Assembly: GCF_001411555.2 (NCBI RefSeq)
Contig: NC_049901.1
Coordinates: 38,038,964 to 38,102,963 of the forward strand
Reading direction: 5' to 3'
Source of the DNA: Juglans regia
Taxonomy: Eukaryota > Streptophyta > Magnoliopsida > Fagales > Juglandaceae
DNA length: 64,000 bases
In this document: positions 23,511 to 35,400 of the stretch, in pieces
Position numbering within the stretch: the stretch's first letter is position 1
Layout of the letters: every line of letters begins with the position of its first letter
Notes under the pieces: generated by a model
Database searches by the model: none
What the model saw: the letters and a program-made list of their open reading frames with translations, nothing else
Told to the model about the DNA's origin: nothing
Position numbers and translations under genes: made by a program

Positions 23511-23650
23511 CTACTTATTTGTTTTTTTTATATATATATATAATTTTAATTATATTATATATATATATATAACTCAAGCGGGGGGGCCTCCGCCATCCAT
23601 CATCCATGGGGGGGCGTCTCCCATTCCAATGGCCGGATGCTATGATAAAA

Positions 23651-23935
23651 GGCAGAAACAAAGTGTAGGAAAGGTGTTTGCATAAATGCTTCATAGAGAC
23701 AAATTTCTTTCAAGAATATATTTGAAAAGCAATGGATTTCCTGAGTTACAATAGTACTCTAAAGATACTTGATACTTATATAGACAATGCCCAATCAATA
23801 TTTCACATTCATGGTGGGCACCTCAGCATTGTACAAACCTTTTAGAATTATATGCAAGATTCCATCATGCAGTGTCTTGTCTGTTAGAATATTGCTGTGA
23901 GACAGTTTTATGGTGAGCCTCAATAGAATCCAACA
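23651..23935 (-). mobile_element. Probable 5' LTR of the antisense copia remnant
   Basis: On the minus strand it starts TGTTGGATTC (ending at 23935 on the plus strand), contains a TATA-like TCTATATAAG, and ends just before TTTTATCATAGCC. That last stretch matches 10 of 13 bases of the usual copia primer-binding site TGGTATCAGAGCC. The hAT element is inserted inside this site. The other LTR is not in the window. The boundaries are inferred. Confidence 0.45.
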
Positions 23936-26900
23936 TTAAGCTTCTTATGTATATAATTAAACTAATGAAAAGCAGTCTTTTTTTTAGTCATTTTGGTCGA
24001 TCTGTATGGACTGATATTATATCTTTGAGATTTAAATGATTAATATTTCATTTGGATTTAAAGAAAATATCCAATTGTGAATTTTGTTTTTAAATAAGAT
24101 ATTAATTAATTAGTAAAGATAAATGATGGGAATTGACATTTTGTACCCTGGACTTTGACTTCGCCAACAGAACTACTGCCACTAATTTGGATCGATAAGA
24201 TAATGATCGTCGATGAATGATCAATGCATGCAGTCGGAGCACATGTACAAGGAAGACATGCCCAAGACGTCAACCTCAAGCTAGACCTGGTTTATTTGGA
24301 TCATGCTTAGACAAATTAGCCAAAGAATGTCGATCATGACAGCTTATATATTTAATGATTTATAATTTATTTATTAGGGCAATGCCTAAACCATGCATAA
24401 CATGATGTACAACATCAATTAATTAATAATTAATGTCAAATCAAAACAATTACTTTCGAGAACTGCAATTTCTGTAACGAGATTAATATTTATGTATGAA
24501 TCGAGCACCCCATCCCTTGATCCCGGCGGGCGATCGATCTTAATTCAAACATTAATTAAGCTTGGTAACAAACATCATGCATGCATGTATGTTTTGGCTA
24601 TGATTTTCTAATTAATTAATCTATATGGCTATATATAATTCAGGATTGTTTATATTAAAGACAATTAGAAAATGTTATGTCATATATATATATATATTAT
24701 ATGTTCGCCGACCTGCATGTCCATTCGCGCCATTTTGTCAAACTATTAGGTATTTGCTTACATTTTAATAGGCAATGAATTCGTGTGTAATGGATCGAGA
24801 GATCAGTGATTAATATGACAACGAAAGGAAAACAAAAACAAAAAACAAAAAACGAATTAAGGTGAAATAATTATTAAATTACGCACAAGTGGGCAAGAAG
24901 CTAATTAATTATTGAGTTTTATTATATATAAGCAAGTTTGTGTATCAATCTGGGTACTAATGTTATTGTTTTCATATTTTAAATTTAAATTAGTTCTGTT
25001 TTTAATAAAATAATTTATTTTCTGATCAATCATATTGAATAAATGCGCGTATGTATTAGTATGCATAAGTACTTACAATTAAATTTTTCCTTGATTATTT
25101 GACCACCTTCCAAAGTTGACAAAGGCTACTGTTCTGCATGTAGAGGTAGAACCCTAAGAAAACAAGGTGTCGGGCGGTAGTTTTCATACTAAAAATGGGT
25201 CAATAAAGGAGAGGTGGTGTAAATTTTCAATGGCAAGGCCAAAGCAGTCCTGACAAATTAGAGGTCCGCAAATCAAATTAATATATAATTATATATTCAG
25301 TAACATCGATAAAATTCTTAAGATTATTTAATTAATTGATGAGTAGTGTTTTTTTAGAAAAAGATGCAATTATTATATTCATATCATGCATGATCACAAC
25401 TGTTTATTATCTCATGTTCGGATGAAGAATCTCTCTGATAGGGATATAAATATACATGATCTGAGATGATCACATGTATTTAATCATGTTGTCTTTCAAA
25501 TAATGTAAATCTTGCTACGTGAATATTTAATAGTACTGTATCTTTCTTTCTCTTTAAAATAAAAATCCCGAAGAAAAAATTGAAGAGATTTAAATCTATT
25601 AATGTTAATTATCTAAATTTATAAACGAAGAAGATATGAAATTAATGATAAGATTGAGAATATTTGTCAATATTCTAGGATTTGTGTAAAGAGGGTTTTT
25701 TGTTTTTAATTTTTTTGGGTGGAGAACTATTAATACTCTTTAGAACTCTTCGATATATCATTGACCTCATGTAATGTAAGGTTACATATATATATATATA
25801 TATATATAATATGCTCAAACAATAATGATGGGTGTAATTTTTCTTTTCATGATTTAAAGTATGATTATGAAATAATAAGTTAGGAGGCCTAATAATTTTT
25901 TAAACGAGTATTGATGAAGGATGTGACCTCTAGAGATAACTTTAATAGAGTGGAATATATAGTGGGCATTAATTTTCTTACAAGTTGGACGTGTCACGTA
26001 CGTGAAAATTAGATGTTCCGTCCATTAATAAAAGTCAAGATTAATTCCTTTACAACTTTTGCAAACACATCAAATTTCATTATCATTATCTTTAACACAC
26101 AATCCTTTGAGAGAGAAAGGATTGTGAATAAACATAAATTTATTGTGAGACTTAGAAAAGTTTTATTTATATATAAGTGTGAAGAATATATCATATGTAT
26201 TCAAGTAATTTCTGCAGGATCACCGACTATTTTAGACCTGACCGTCCGCCACATCCTCAAGGTGGCACGTGACCCTCACGCGCCATCACAATCGATGCTT
26301 GTGTAATTTTTTTCTTCCAATGTTAGAAATGCTGATCTATATTTTTTCAAGATGTAATTCTTTATTTTTCTATTTTTTAAAATTTTTGTAATGTCTTTTG
26401 TTTTTAAAAAAATAAAAATAAAAAAACATATAGTCTCTTGAACTTTCGTCCGTAGAGTGTGTCCTCAACTCTGTCTTAGACGGAGTGTGGGGTTTCGTTA
26501 ACTCTACTTCGTCTTAGACGGAGTATGGAGTTTGATTAACTCTGTCTTGGGTAGAGTTGTGCTGTCTCTTAGACTTTAGATCCTTAGAAGTTTACAATTT
26601 GGACTAGACCATATCACTCACGGGTGTGTACTGGAGAGCTATTAATGCTGTAGTTGGCTGGTAATGTATATTTTAGGTCCAATTTGTAATGTCCGTTATT
26701 AATGAATGCAACATACTTTTCTAAAAAAATATATATATAAATATAAATTTTAAAATTTTAAACAATTTTTAACGATAAATTTTTTTGAAATGGATAAATA
26801 TATTTTTCATTCTTTTATCATCATCTTTTCAACATATTATAATATAATATTAAATTATAAATTTTTAAATAAAATATAATAAATAATATCTAATCATTAA

Positions 26901-27410
26901 TATTATATTATTTCAAACGTGTCAAAATTTCATTGCGAGGGTATAAATCCCACTTTTTCACCCGACCGGCCACCTAGCCTCACTCAAGAAAGAAAGGCAC
27001 GTACGTCCACTTTTTGACCAAGAAAAAGAACACAAAAGACACGCCAACGTGGCAAAGAGCGAACGCTCCTCGTGTTTGTGTGGTGAATGTTGTGGAATTC
27101 GTCGACCACGTACGTCTATTCTTCGACGAATCGGAAGCCGTTACTGTTCTGTTCCTTTGACAAATGTTCCAAAGTTTCTCATATTTACACTTCCGTCCCC
27201 CCGCCATTCCGTGTCAGACTGTCAGTCTTCTCCTCGTGCCAAATGATTATTTTCAACGATGGCTGCCTTCTTATATTTCGATATATTTATTAATAAATTA
27301 TTTTCGGGGTTATAATTTAAATTTGGTGAAATCGAATCTTTTACACTTTTTAATTAAAAACCATTCCATAAACCTTTTACGATCACACAAAATGAGTTAA
27401 ATATATAAAA
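23936..27410. other. 3.5 kb AT-rich intergenic sequence
   Basis: No coding region is supported on either strand. It contains TA microsatellites (about 24684-24702 and 25788-25809), a poly-T tract and the short tandem repeat at 26467-26558. The small ORFs at 26013-26306 and 26980-27246 have no recognisable motif and lack codon-usage support. Confidence 0.6.
26467..26558. repeat. Imperfect ~35-bp tandem repeat (about 2.6 units)
   Basis: Units begin AACTCTGTCTTAGACGGAG at 26467, AACTCTACTTCGTCTTAGACG at 26500 and AACTCTGTCTTGGGTAGAG at 26538. The stretch that follows (to about 26725) ends in TTTGTAATGTCCGTTATTAATG, reminiscent of a LINE 3' tail, but no LINE coding sequence is attached. Confidence 0.55.
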
Positions 27411-27592
27411 AAGAGTAATGTTAGAGAAGTTATTATAATAATATACATTTTATATTTATTGTGTGTCTATTTTTAATTAATTATTTTTAATATTTATTTA
27501 AAAAAATATATATTTTAAATAATATCACATTATATATATAAAATAAATATTTTTAATAATAACTTCTATTTATATTTATTCTATAAAAAAAA
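27411..27592. mobile_element. MITE, AT-decayed copy (family shared with 38463-38636)
   Basis: About 180 bp, non-coding. The left side AGAGAAGTTATTATAATA and the complement of the right side (AGAAGTTATTATTAAAAA) form imperfect terminal inverted repeats. It aligns along its full length with 38463-38636, differing mostly by C to T and G to A changes relative to that copy. Confidence 0.55.
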
Positions 27593-28448
27593 AAACATCG
27601 AAAAGGGTTTGGCCACGACATTGTGCATGATTGCAAAATGAAAAAAGCTAAACGCAACCGGCTCATACAACCGGTGGGTAAACGCCAACTCATCTTAATG
27701 AAACGGTGTGTTTCATTTATGAGAAACTGGAACCAAACGAAGCAAATGAGAGAGGTGGGACTTAGAGTTTGTCAAAACTCACCGTTTTGATTGAAACGAA
27801 TTCGATCCTTCTCCCTTCTCCCTTCTCCCTAACCCTAATACCATCGACATCCCTCCCTTCCTGAAACCAGCGATGGAGACCATCACGAAACGGAAGGAAG
27901 CACACACACAAAGGGACGAAAGCGATTTCAATTTTCGCAACTGGTAATGCCCATCGACATCCCTCCCTTACTAATTGCTTCTCTGTTAATGCCCATCTCC
28001 CTAATCTCTGTAAGTGGTAGGAACCCACCTCCCTAATCTCTATAATTATTTTCATTAAAATTTCATTAATCTCTGTAAGTGGTAGGAACCCATCTCCTTA
28101 AACTTTCACGTTGTTGGTATTTTTCATTAATTTGATATTTTTAAGTCGGTATTTGCTAGGAACCCATCTCCTTTGAGATTTGCTTCTTCATATTTACATC
28201 CTGGTATTTTCAGATTCATGTATTTTTAGTTTTCTCAGAATGTATTTGTAGTAAACAAATCAATTTTAGAATATATTGAATTTTCGCCTAAGCTCAATTA
28301 CTATATGTTAAAAGAGCACCCTGTTGAATTGTTAATTTCAGAATGCAGTAGAAGTTTGCAAAACAAGACCAATCACTATGTTATGTGGATGGAAAGTTAT
28401 AGAACTATGTCTTACTCTTCTTTTCCCGTTTATCAATATCATGTTTTA

Positions 28449-29176
28449 TTCCTTCGAATTTCATTATTGCATCAAACCTAACTATCTTACTCTTCATTCT
28501 GAAGTTAGTATCAGTTTCTTGCAAGTTAGCATTTGCAATTAATAGCATTTGCAAGTAGCAAGGCCCATGCCCCCTCCCCCCAAAAAAGTTAGCATTTGCA
28601 TGTAAGTTAGTATCAGTACTTGTAAGTTAGTATCAGTTCCTTTGAATTTCATCATTGCATCAAACCTAACTAGAGGTTTTGAAATGGCTCTCGTTAGTAG
28701 CAAGGCCTATGTCCCCTCTCCCCAAAAAAGTAAATAAAAAACACCAAAAGAAAATGATTAGGAATACTGCAGTCTATCTTAATTACTAATTGCTAGCTAT
28801 CTAAGTTAACCACCAATTGCATGCATTAGTTATTCAAGCGATCCATACTCAATTAATTATCCTTTCTATGTATTGTATTATATTATATTATGCACCATGA
28901 AGGCCATGATTCTGATCATCATATTAATATATATATATATATATATATAGTTGTGGGCAATGCTTGCTTAATATATAAGCCTACACTTACGGTAGCTTTA
29001 ACAATATTTTGGTCTAGCTATATGAATATTGGGTCCTGGGATCTCTAAGTTTTCGATGAGGCCAAGCATTTGCATGTAAGTTAGTATTACTTATAAGTTA
29101 GTATCAGTACTTGTTGGTCTATATATTAAGTTAGTATTACTTATAAGTTAGTATCAGTACTTGTTGGTCTATATAT
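28449..29176. repeat. Local direct duplications inside the candidate element
   Basis: A segment with TTCATTATTGCATCAAACC (about 28460) recurs near 28648. AGTAGCAAGGCCCATGCCCC (about 28554) recurs near 28697. A ~50-bp unit (AAGTTAGTATTACTTATAAG onward) is repeated at about 29078 and 29127. These look like repeated slippage or unequal exchange. Confidence 0.6.
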
Positions 29177-29462
29177 GATGTTTGTTGGCGTATATGGTGC
29201 ATTTGCATGCATCACAACTGGACCAATTAATATTGCATGAAATCATCATCACCTCCTTTCCTCTAAAAGAGACATCAATTCCATGGCAATGTAATACACA
29301 AGGTCTTTCTTCTGTGACCAAAAAAGTGACATGTATTTGGTTCTCTCTTAGTTTTCCCTATTTTTTTTAAAAAAAATAAAAGAAATAGTGGTCACTAGTG
29401 CAACATTCTAGATCAGGATAAAGCACTTTGAAATTTATATTGGACTCCTTTTTCAGCTTTCA

Positions 29463-30040
29463 ATGCTACCACAGAAGTTTGATGTCCAACAGACTGGTGC
29501 TACAAAAGGAAAGGATAACAGTAAAAAGGAAGCTGCATTACGACCCCTGGTTCCAGCCCCTGTTTTAAACTAAAAGGAGAGGATTTACAATGAAGCAAAA
29601 GCCACCTTGTGGAAACCTGCTCCAATCTTTGACTTAAACCAGAAGGCTAGAACTTTCTGTGGAAAGGAAGCTGCTTTGCAAGGTTCTGCACCAATATTTG
29701 ACATGAGCCAAAAGGAAAGGATCTACAGTGGAAAAGATGCTACCAAACGACACAGTACTCCAGTTTTTGACTTGAACCAGATTTTGGTATTGTCTAATAA
29801 CCAATGTCAACTATGAGCTTTAAGTTCTTGCATTTGCTCCCTTTTTATGAGCTAATATTTTTATTGATTTTCTGTTTGCAAACAGATGAGGAATTGCTTC
29901 ATAAGAGGGTGAATGAGATTGAGAAGAGAGAGATGGTGCTTTTGGACCAACAAGTTGAAATAAGGCGTTCAAGCACTCTACGCCGGCTGTATTGGGCTTT
30001 TGTAGTTGTTGTGTCATGTTGCTTAGTAGTATATAAGTGA
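29463..30040 (+). pseudogene. Broken ORF with repeated FDLNQ-type motif, coiled region and C-terminal hydrophobic segment
   Basis: The family is not recognised. One frame from ATG 29463 encodes a basic, K/Q-rich region in which a ~24-residue unit repeats: (A)PIFDLNQKAR...GKEA, (A)PIFDMSQKERIYSGKDA, TPVFDLNQ, and a degenerate earlier unit APVLN-stop-KERIY. The TAA there (about 29571-29573) replaces the Q present in the other units. After GT at 29787 and an AG before 29886, a second segment in another frame gives a charged helix (EELLHKRVNEIEKREMVLLD) ending in a hydrophobic stretch (YWAFVVVVSCCLVVY) and a stop at 30040. The simple splice does not join the frames, so the gene is damaged or the exon model is wrong. 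FDLN resembles the EAR repression motif DLNxxP only loosely. Confidence 0.4.
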
Positions 30041-30078
30041 TTTTGGAACTCTGTATTGGGCTTTTGTAGCTGTTGTGT

Positions 30079-30312
30079 CATGTTCCTTTTTTTTTTTTTT
30101 TTTGTAAATTATCAGAAACATGTACAAAAATCAATGTGACTCATGTTCCTTTTTTTTTGTAGATTATTAGGAACAAGTCCAAAATTCAATGTGACTCATT
30201 TTCCTTTTTTTTTTGTAAATTATTAGAAACCTGTGCAAAATTCAATATGACTCATGTTCCTTTTTTGGACCAATTATCAGGAACCTGTGCAAAAATCAAT
30301 GTGACTCATGTT
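30079..30312. repeat. Four-copy ~56-bp tandem repeat
   Basis: Units containing CATGTTCC, a T-tract, TGTAAATTATTAGGAAC and GTGCAAAATTCAATGTGACT start at about 30079, 30142, 30197 and 30253, with a partial one at 30307. They lie directly 3' of the FDLNQ ORF. Confidence 0.7.
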
Positions 30313-32487
30313 GAACTCTTGGAATGCCCAACATAAATTTGAAACTCTAGGAATCATGGCTGCTTAAAGCATAAAGCTATCCATTAGAATATATTGGCAC
30401 CAAAAATACAAATAATTACATCAGAAAGCTATCCATCAGAATATTACATGAGGCAAACAAGCTTCTGCCTTCCACAACATGAACAAGGTCTTTAAGCCTT
30501 TCAAGATTCAGAATATTTCCACACATTCAGAATAAGCCTTTAAGGTCTTTAAGCCAATACTACATTCAGAATATTTCCACACCAATAATACATTCAGAAT
30601 ATTTCTACACCAACACTACATTCAGTACATTCAACACATCCAATACACAACAAAAATGTGTTCTGTTTGCATTTCCATGAATTACATTCAATACACATTG
30701 GACTTCAGAACATTATGCAAGCATCTCATTGCGCCGGTTGTGATGCATCCAAATCAAGTTGCATCGGTTTTGATCCATCCAACTCAAATTGCATCTGTAG
30801 CGAATAATATTCAAATATTAATGTGAAATCTATATTACTATTGAAATATTTTAAATATTAGTGAATGTACAACCCATATTGACAATCCGAATGAGAGCTA
30901 TATATTCTAGATCAGGATAACAACCCATGTTATTAAATTTCAGAAACAAACCATTGACTAGCAATCAATTATGCAACTATGCAGCCATGGGTGCAACAAA
31001 GTCCCTAAATCTATATATGAAATTCAACAACACATGAAGTATTTGATGCCTCAAATGAGAGATTGACTTGCATAACAAAATTCTAAAAGCAACCACCACC
31101 AACTTGGCAGCTCAACAAGCCTAATTGCACATATTAAATTTCTATAATTCTAAACAAAACAAGCCTAATTGCACATATTAAATTTCAAGCATGTATAGAA
31201 GTTACAACTTCTTTTTCTTTTTCTTTTTTTTTTTTAAAAAAGAAAAAACAACATAGCAAGATATTACAGCTTCTTATTATTTTTTTTTTTTTGAAAAAAA
31301 AATAACATAGCAAGACATTGCAGCTTCTTATTCTTTTATATGTCCAAACTAAGGTGCTATAATTTTTCTACTGCATGTCACAAGTGGGGTGGGCATTGCG
31401 AATATGGTTGAGAAGATGGAAAATCAAGAGTATATGGGTTTTGAAAATCTGTCACCAATCTTAAGATGTTGTGTTCCAATATTGTTGTTGAGTTTCTCAA
31501 CAGAGCACCCAGATCCACTTTGTTTTGGATTTTACATGATCCCCCATTTTCCCATTTGGTTTCAAGCAATGATTGTACTACTATATGTTCAATTCATTAT
31601 AACCATCTCTCCCGAAATTTCAGACACACCCACACATTCATACAAAGTCACAAAAACACGGATGCCAGACAACACGGATCTACCAGTTCTTCACGTTCAC
31701 GGATGCTAGACAACATGGGTTTCCATTTTATTCCAAAGGAAAAGAATAAAGAAATAAATAAAACACTAGCCTCTGCTCCCAAGGAATTACTCAATACCCA
31801 GAATCAATCATAGGAAAAAAAAAAAGAAAAAAAAGAAAGAGAAGTTTACACATTTTCTTGGCAACCAAACAAAGTCATCAACTGGAAAAAGAAAAGCAAA
31901 AGTTTGGGTTAAACCTTTCAACCACTACGGGACGACGACGACGCAGAGAGCTACCCAAAGATTTTCTGTAGCAGTGAAGAAACGGAGCTTGAGAGGTAGA
32001 TTCAATTTTCTGTACGTGTGAAATGAAAATCATCTGTAGCAATGATGAAACAATGCTTGAAAGCAAACGAGATTGGTTGATTCAGTGAGGAAACAGAGCT
32101 TGAGAGCAAACGAGAGTGGTAGATTCAGTGAGGAAATGGAGCTTTTTTGCAAACGAGATTAGTAGATGTGTGAAATGAAAATTTGAAATCTTCTCTCCAA
32201 TTTTGTAGTCATTTTTTTTTTAATATATTGGCTGACGTGGCATAAGCCGGTTACCCAACGGTTGTAAGCTGGCGGTTGTATGCAGCACTAGTGTTGCAAA
32301 ATACATAAATAAAGTGGCACAACGTAAATAAAATAAATAAAAAGGTTTGGCCACCGAGAAGAGAAGAGAAGAGAAGAGAAGCGGAATTTTGGCGACCAAG
32401 TAAAAGGATTTGCTCCGTTGTTCAATTTTGCTGTATCGAGGTAGTGCTACTTCTCCTCCTGAGGCCCTTTCGTTTTTTCACTGGGAA

Positions 32488-35400
32488 ATGGAAAACCAGA
32501 GTGTGAACGGCATTGAAGCCGCGAAAATCTCTGTCCTCAATTGTATCGATCTCTCTAATCCTGACATTCACCAATCCGTTTCGTTGCTCAAACAGGTGCA
32601 TGTCCCCCTTCAATTTCCTAAAAGAAATTATTTATTTCTGATTTTTTTTTTCTTTTTGCAGTTGTTTTATAATTTTTTTTACTATTTTCTCTTCTGTTCT
32701 AGGCGTGTTTGGATTCGGGATTTTTCTACGTTGTAAACCATGGGATAAGCGAGGAATTCATGGACGAGGTTTTCGCACAGAGCAGAAGGATGTTTGGTCT
32801 GCCATTAAGCTATAAAATGAAGCTTTTAAGGAACGAGAAACACAGGGGCTACACCCCTGTTCTTGACGAGATTTTGGACCCTGAAAACCAAGTTCACGGT
32901 TTGTTTTTGTTACCCATTTCCACTTTTGTTTTAATTGTCTTGGTTCTTATTTCTCCATGATTTCTTGCATGCTTGAACTAGGAGATTACAAGGAGGGATA
33001 CTACATAGGAGTGGAAGTAGCTGAAGATGACCCGGCAGCTGAAAAACCTTTTTATGGGCCAAATGTTTGGCCTGCACCAGGTAACTCAGTCCTACAGGAG
33101 ATCGATAATTTTGAAGGAATACTTTTTTTTTTTTTTAATTTTATTTATAGGTAAAAGTTAAATTCTACTTGGGGACTCAAGTAGACGATTTCTCATTGTT
33201 CTTCCATGATTCATTATAATAATGATAATAAAGATTAAAGAATCAAAAAGTAATTACCCAAAATATATTTTTTATTTTGAAAATAATGCTATAAAAAAAA
33301 ATATTCCATTTCATAACTATAATTACTACATAGATTTTCATTATTATGAAAGCTTAATTCTGCCAGACTTCGTTTGAAAGAAAGCTGCGTTGATGTTTCA
33401 TTTATGGCTCTTTCTTTCTCGTGGTTCTTTTGGCATTTAAAGCCGGTCACTTTTTTCCCCTTTTGTGGGTTTTGGAAAGTATATTATCGAATATTGAACT
33501 TTATCTTATTTTCATTTTTGTTTTTTTTATCTTTTAGGACTATTGCCTGGATGGAGGGAGACAATGGAGAGGTTTCATCAAGAGGCTTTGTAAGTTTTAA
33601 CAAACATAAAGTTTCTATGATGGCACAATTAATAAAGTCTTTATATACAAGCAGTATGTGTAATTAAAAACAAAGTATAATCGATTCTTGAAATATACTT
33701 ACCTCTTATTTTCCCCTCTTTCCTTTTGTTTTGGATAATTCATGCTGTATAGGCACATACGTATCGACCTATCAATAATGGAACTGAAGATAAGAGTAAT
33801 GTCTAATGGGGAGTAACCTTTTGTTAGTGAGCATGTTGCTACACAAATTATGGTGGGCCCAAATCACAGCGTTCAGGGTTTTATAACTATCCAGCATGTA
33901 AATAGCTTTTGTTTTGAACGTGAAGAATCTAAGATGAGGGTCTGACTTTTAATTACCAATTGCTATAGGCAGTGTGTGAATGACAGTGTGTGCCTAGCAA
34001 TCCTAAATTATTGTGTTTATGTATTTTTTAACCACACATATGTGGGTTTTAAACACTGTGAACCCATTCTTAACTGTTTAATTTATGGTGGATCAATTTT
34101 CTCTAGAATGGCTGGCGTTCAAGGATTCAGATAGTATGAGTTATGAGCTATCTATTTCATTCTTGCCTTTTGAATTGATTCCATATGTTCATTCAGAAAG
34201 GTTTCAAGAGCAGTTGCCAGGATAATAGCTCTTGCACTTGATCTGGAGGTTGATTTCTTTGACAGGCCACAAATGCTTGGCGAGCCAATTGCAACCTTGC
34301 GCTTATTACACTACGAAGGTTGAATTTAAGTTCTGTTCTTGAAGAAAATGTTGAACCTGGCCTTGTTGTGCTGTTGCTAATCTATGGTAGGGTTTTTTTA
34401 GGTCAAGTTTCTGATCCCTCAAAGGGAATATATGGAGCTGGAGCTCATTCTGACTATGGTTTGATTACCCTTTTGGCAACAGATGACGTCGTAGGTCTCC
34501 AAGTAAGAATCCTGTAATGATGATTTTTTTTAGGGTAAATTTTTTGTAATGTGATTGGCTATTGCAACCATGTTACTTTTGCATCCAGATATGCAAGGAT
34601 AAGGATGCTAAACCTCAGATATGGGAATATGTGACGCCATTGAAAGGGTGAGTAACTGTAGCAATTTTGGAGGTTGAGATTCTTCAACTTTAAAACAAAT
34701 TGAGTCTGGTCGATGCATAAATGCTTAAGTTTAGTTTCTTTTGGTTAAACATTATTCTCAAATTTTGTATGAGTTCTATCAATTCATATTTCTGAACAAA
34801 CTTGATCCTTAGCTCCTTGCTACTTAATTAAATATTATTATTCTTTTCTTACTTATCAAACAAAAATAAATAAATATATATATTTTTTCTCGAAGTCCCA
34901 TCATATTTCTTTTGATAAGTTGAACTCTCCCATCTTGCATATTAATTATTATGTTTTCTATACACTGCAATTTTTAATTATAAGAAGATGGTGTGTTAAA
35001 GATAACAAACGTAGATACAATTACTTCCACTTCAGTGTCATTATAATTTTCTTCTACTTTGTTTTTCTGTTCTGAAGGATAACATTCTAGAATGCCACTT
35101 TTTGTTGCACATTGTCCAGCTGCAATCCTAATTAACATGCAGTAAATATATTTTGGCATGCAAGGTATTTATGTGAAAAATGTAATATGGATGTTTAGAT
35201 CGGTATGGTGACATTCTTTTTCTGTTGTTTATCTTTGACAGAGCATTTATAGTGAATCTTGGTGACATGCTGGAGCGCTGGAGCAACGGTATTTTCAAGT
35301 AATATAGATCTCTTAGCAGTAGCCTTGATCAAAGTTGCAGACTTGCAGTTTTATTCCATATAAAAAATAATACTGTTTCTAAAGAATCGTTGCAGTGCAT

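Larger units (their letters stand above)
18923..23638 (-). mobile_element. 4.7-kb hAT-superfamily DNA transposon inserted in a copia remnant
   Basis: Exact 8-bp direct repeats GCTATGAT lie at 18915-18922 and 23639-23646, consistent with a hAT target duplication; removing the element restores continuous copia leader sequence. Inside are a BED/hAT transposase frame on the minus strand, GC-rich palindromic left and right ends, and a large tandem array upstream of the transposase. The left end carries TAGGGGTG three bases in, similar to hAT termini. The right end does not show a clean matching inverted repeat, so the exact termini are uncertain by a few bases or the ends have decayed. Confidence 0.75.
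27606..32354. mobile_element. Candidate 4.7-kb TIR element of unknown family
   Basis: An exact 11-bp direct repeat GGTTTGGCCAC lies at 27606-27616 and 32344-32354. Just inside, the left end has CAACCGGCTCATACAACCGG then TGGGTAA (about 27656-27682). The right end has, on the opposite strand, CAACCGCCAGCTTACAACCG then TTGGGTAA (about 32245-32275). Together they form imperfect inverted repeats. TTGTGC is also found close to both ends. The length of the direct repeat suggests a Mutator-like 9-11 bp target duplication, but no transposase is recognisable, so it would be non-autonomous. The right end stops ~130 bp before the dioxygenase ATG. Confidence 0.45.

Noticed and set aside
26009..27246. Small ORFs on both strands in the 26-27 kb region
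   Set aside because: No conserved motif, splice structure or codon bias; shadows overlap each other.
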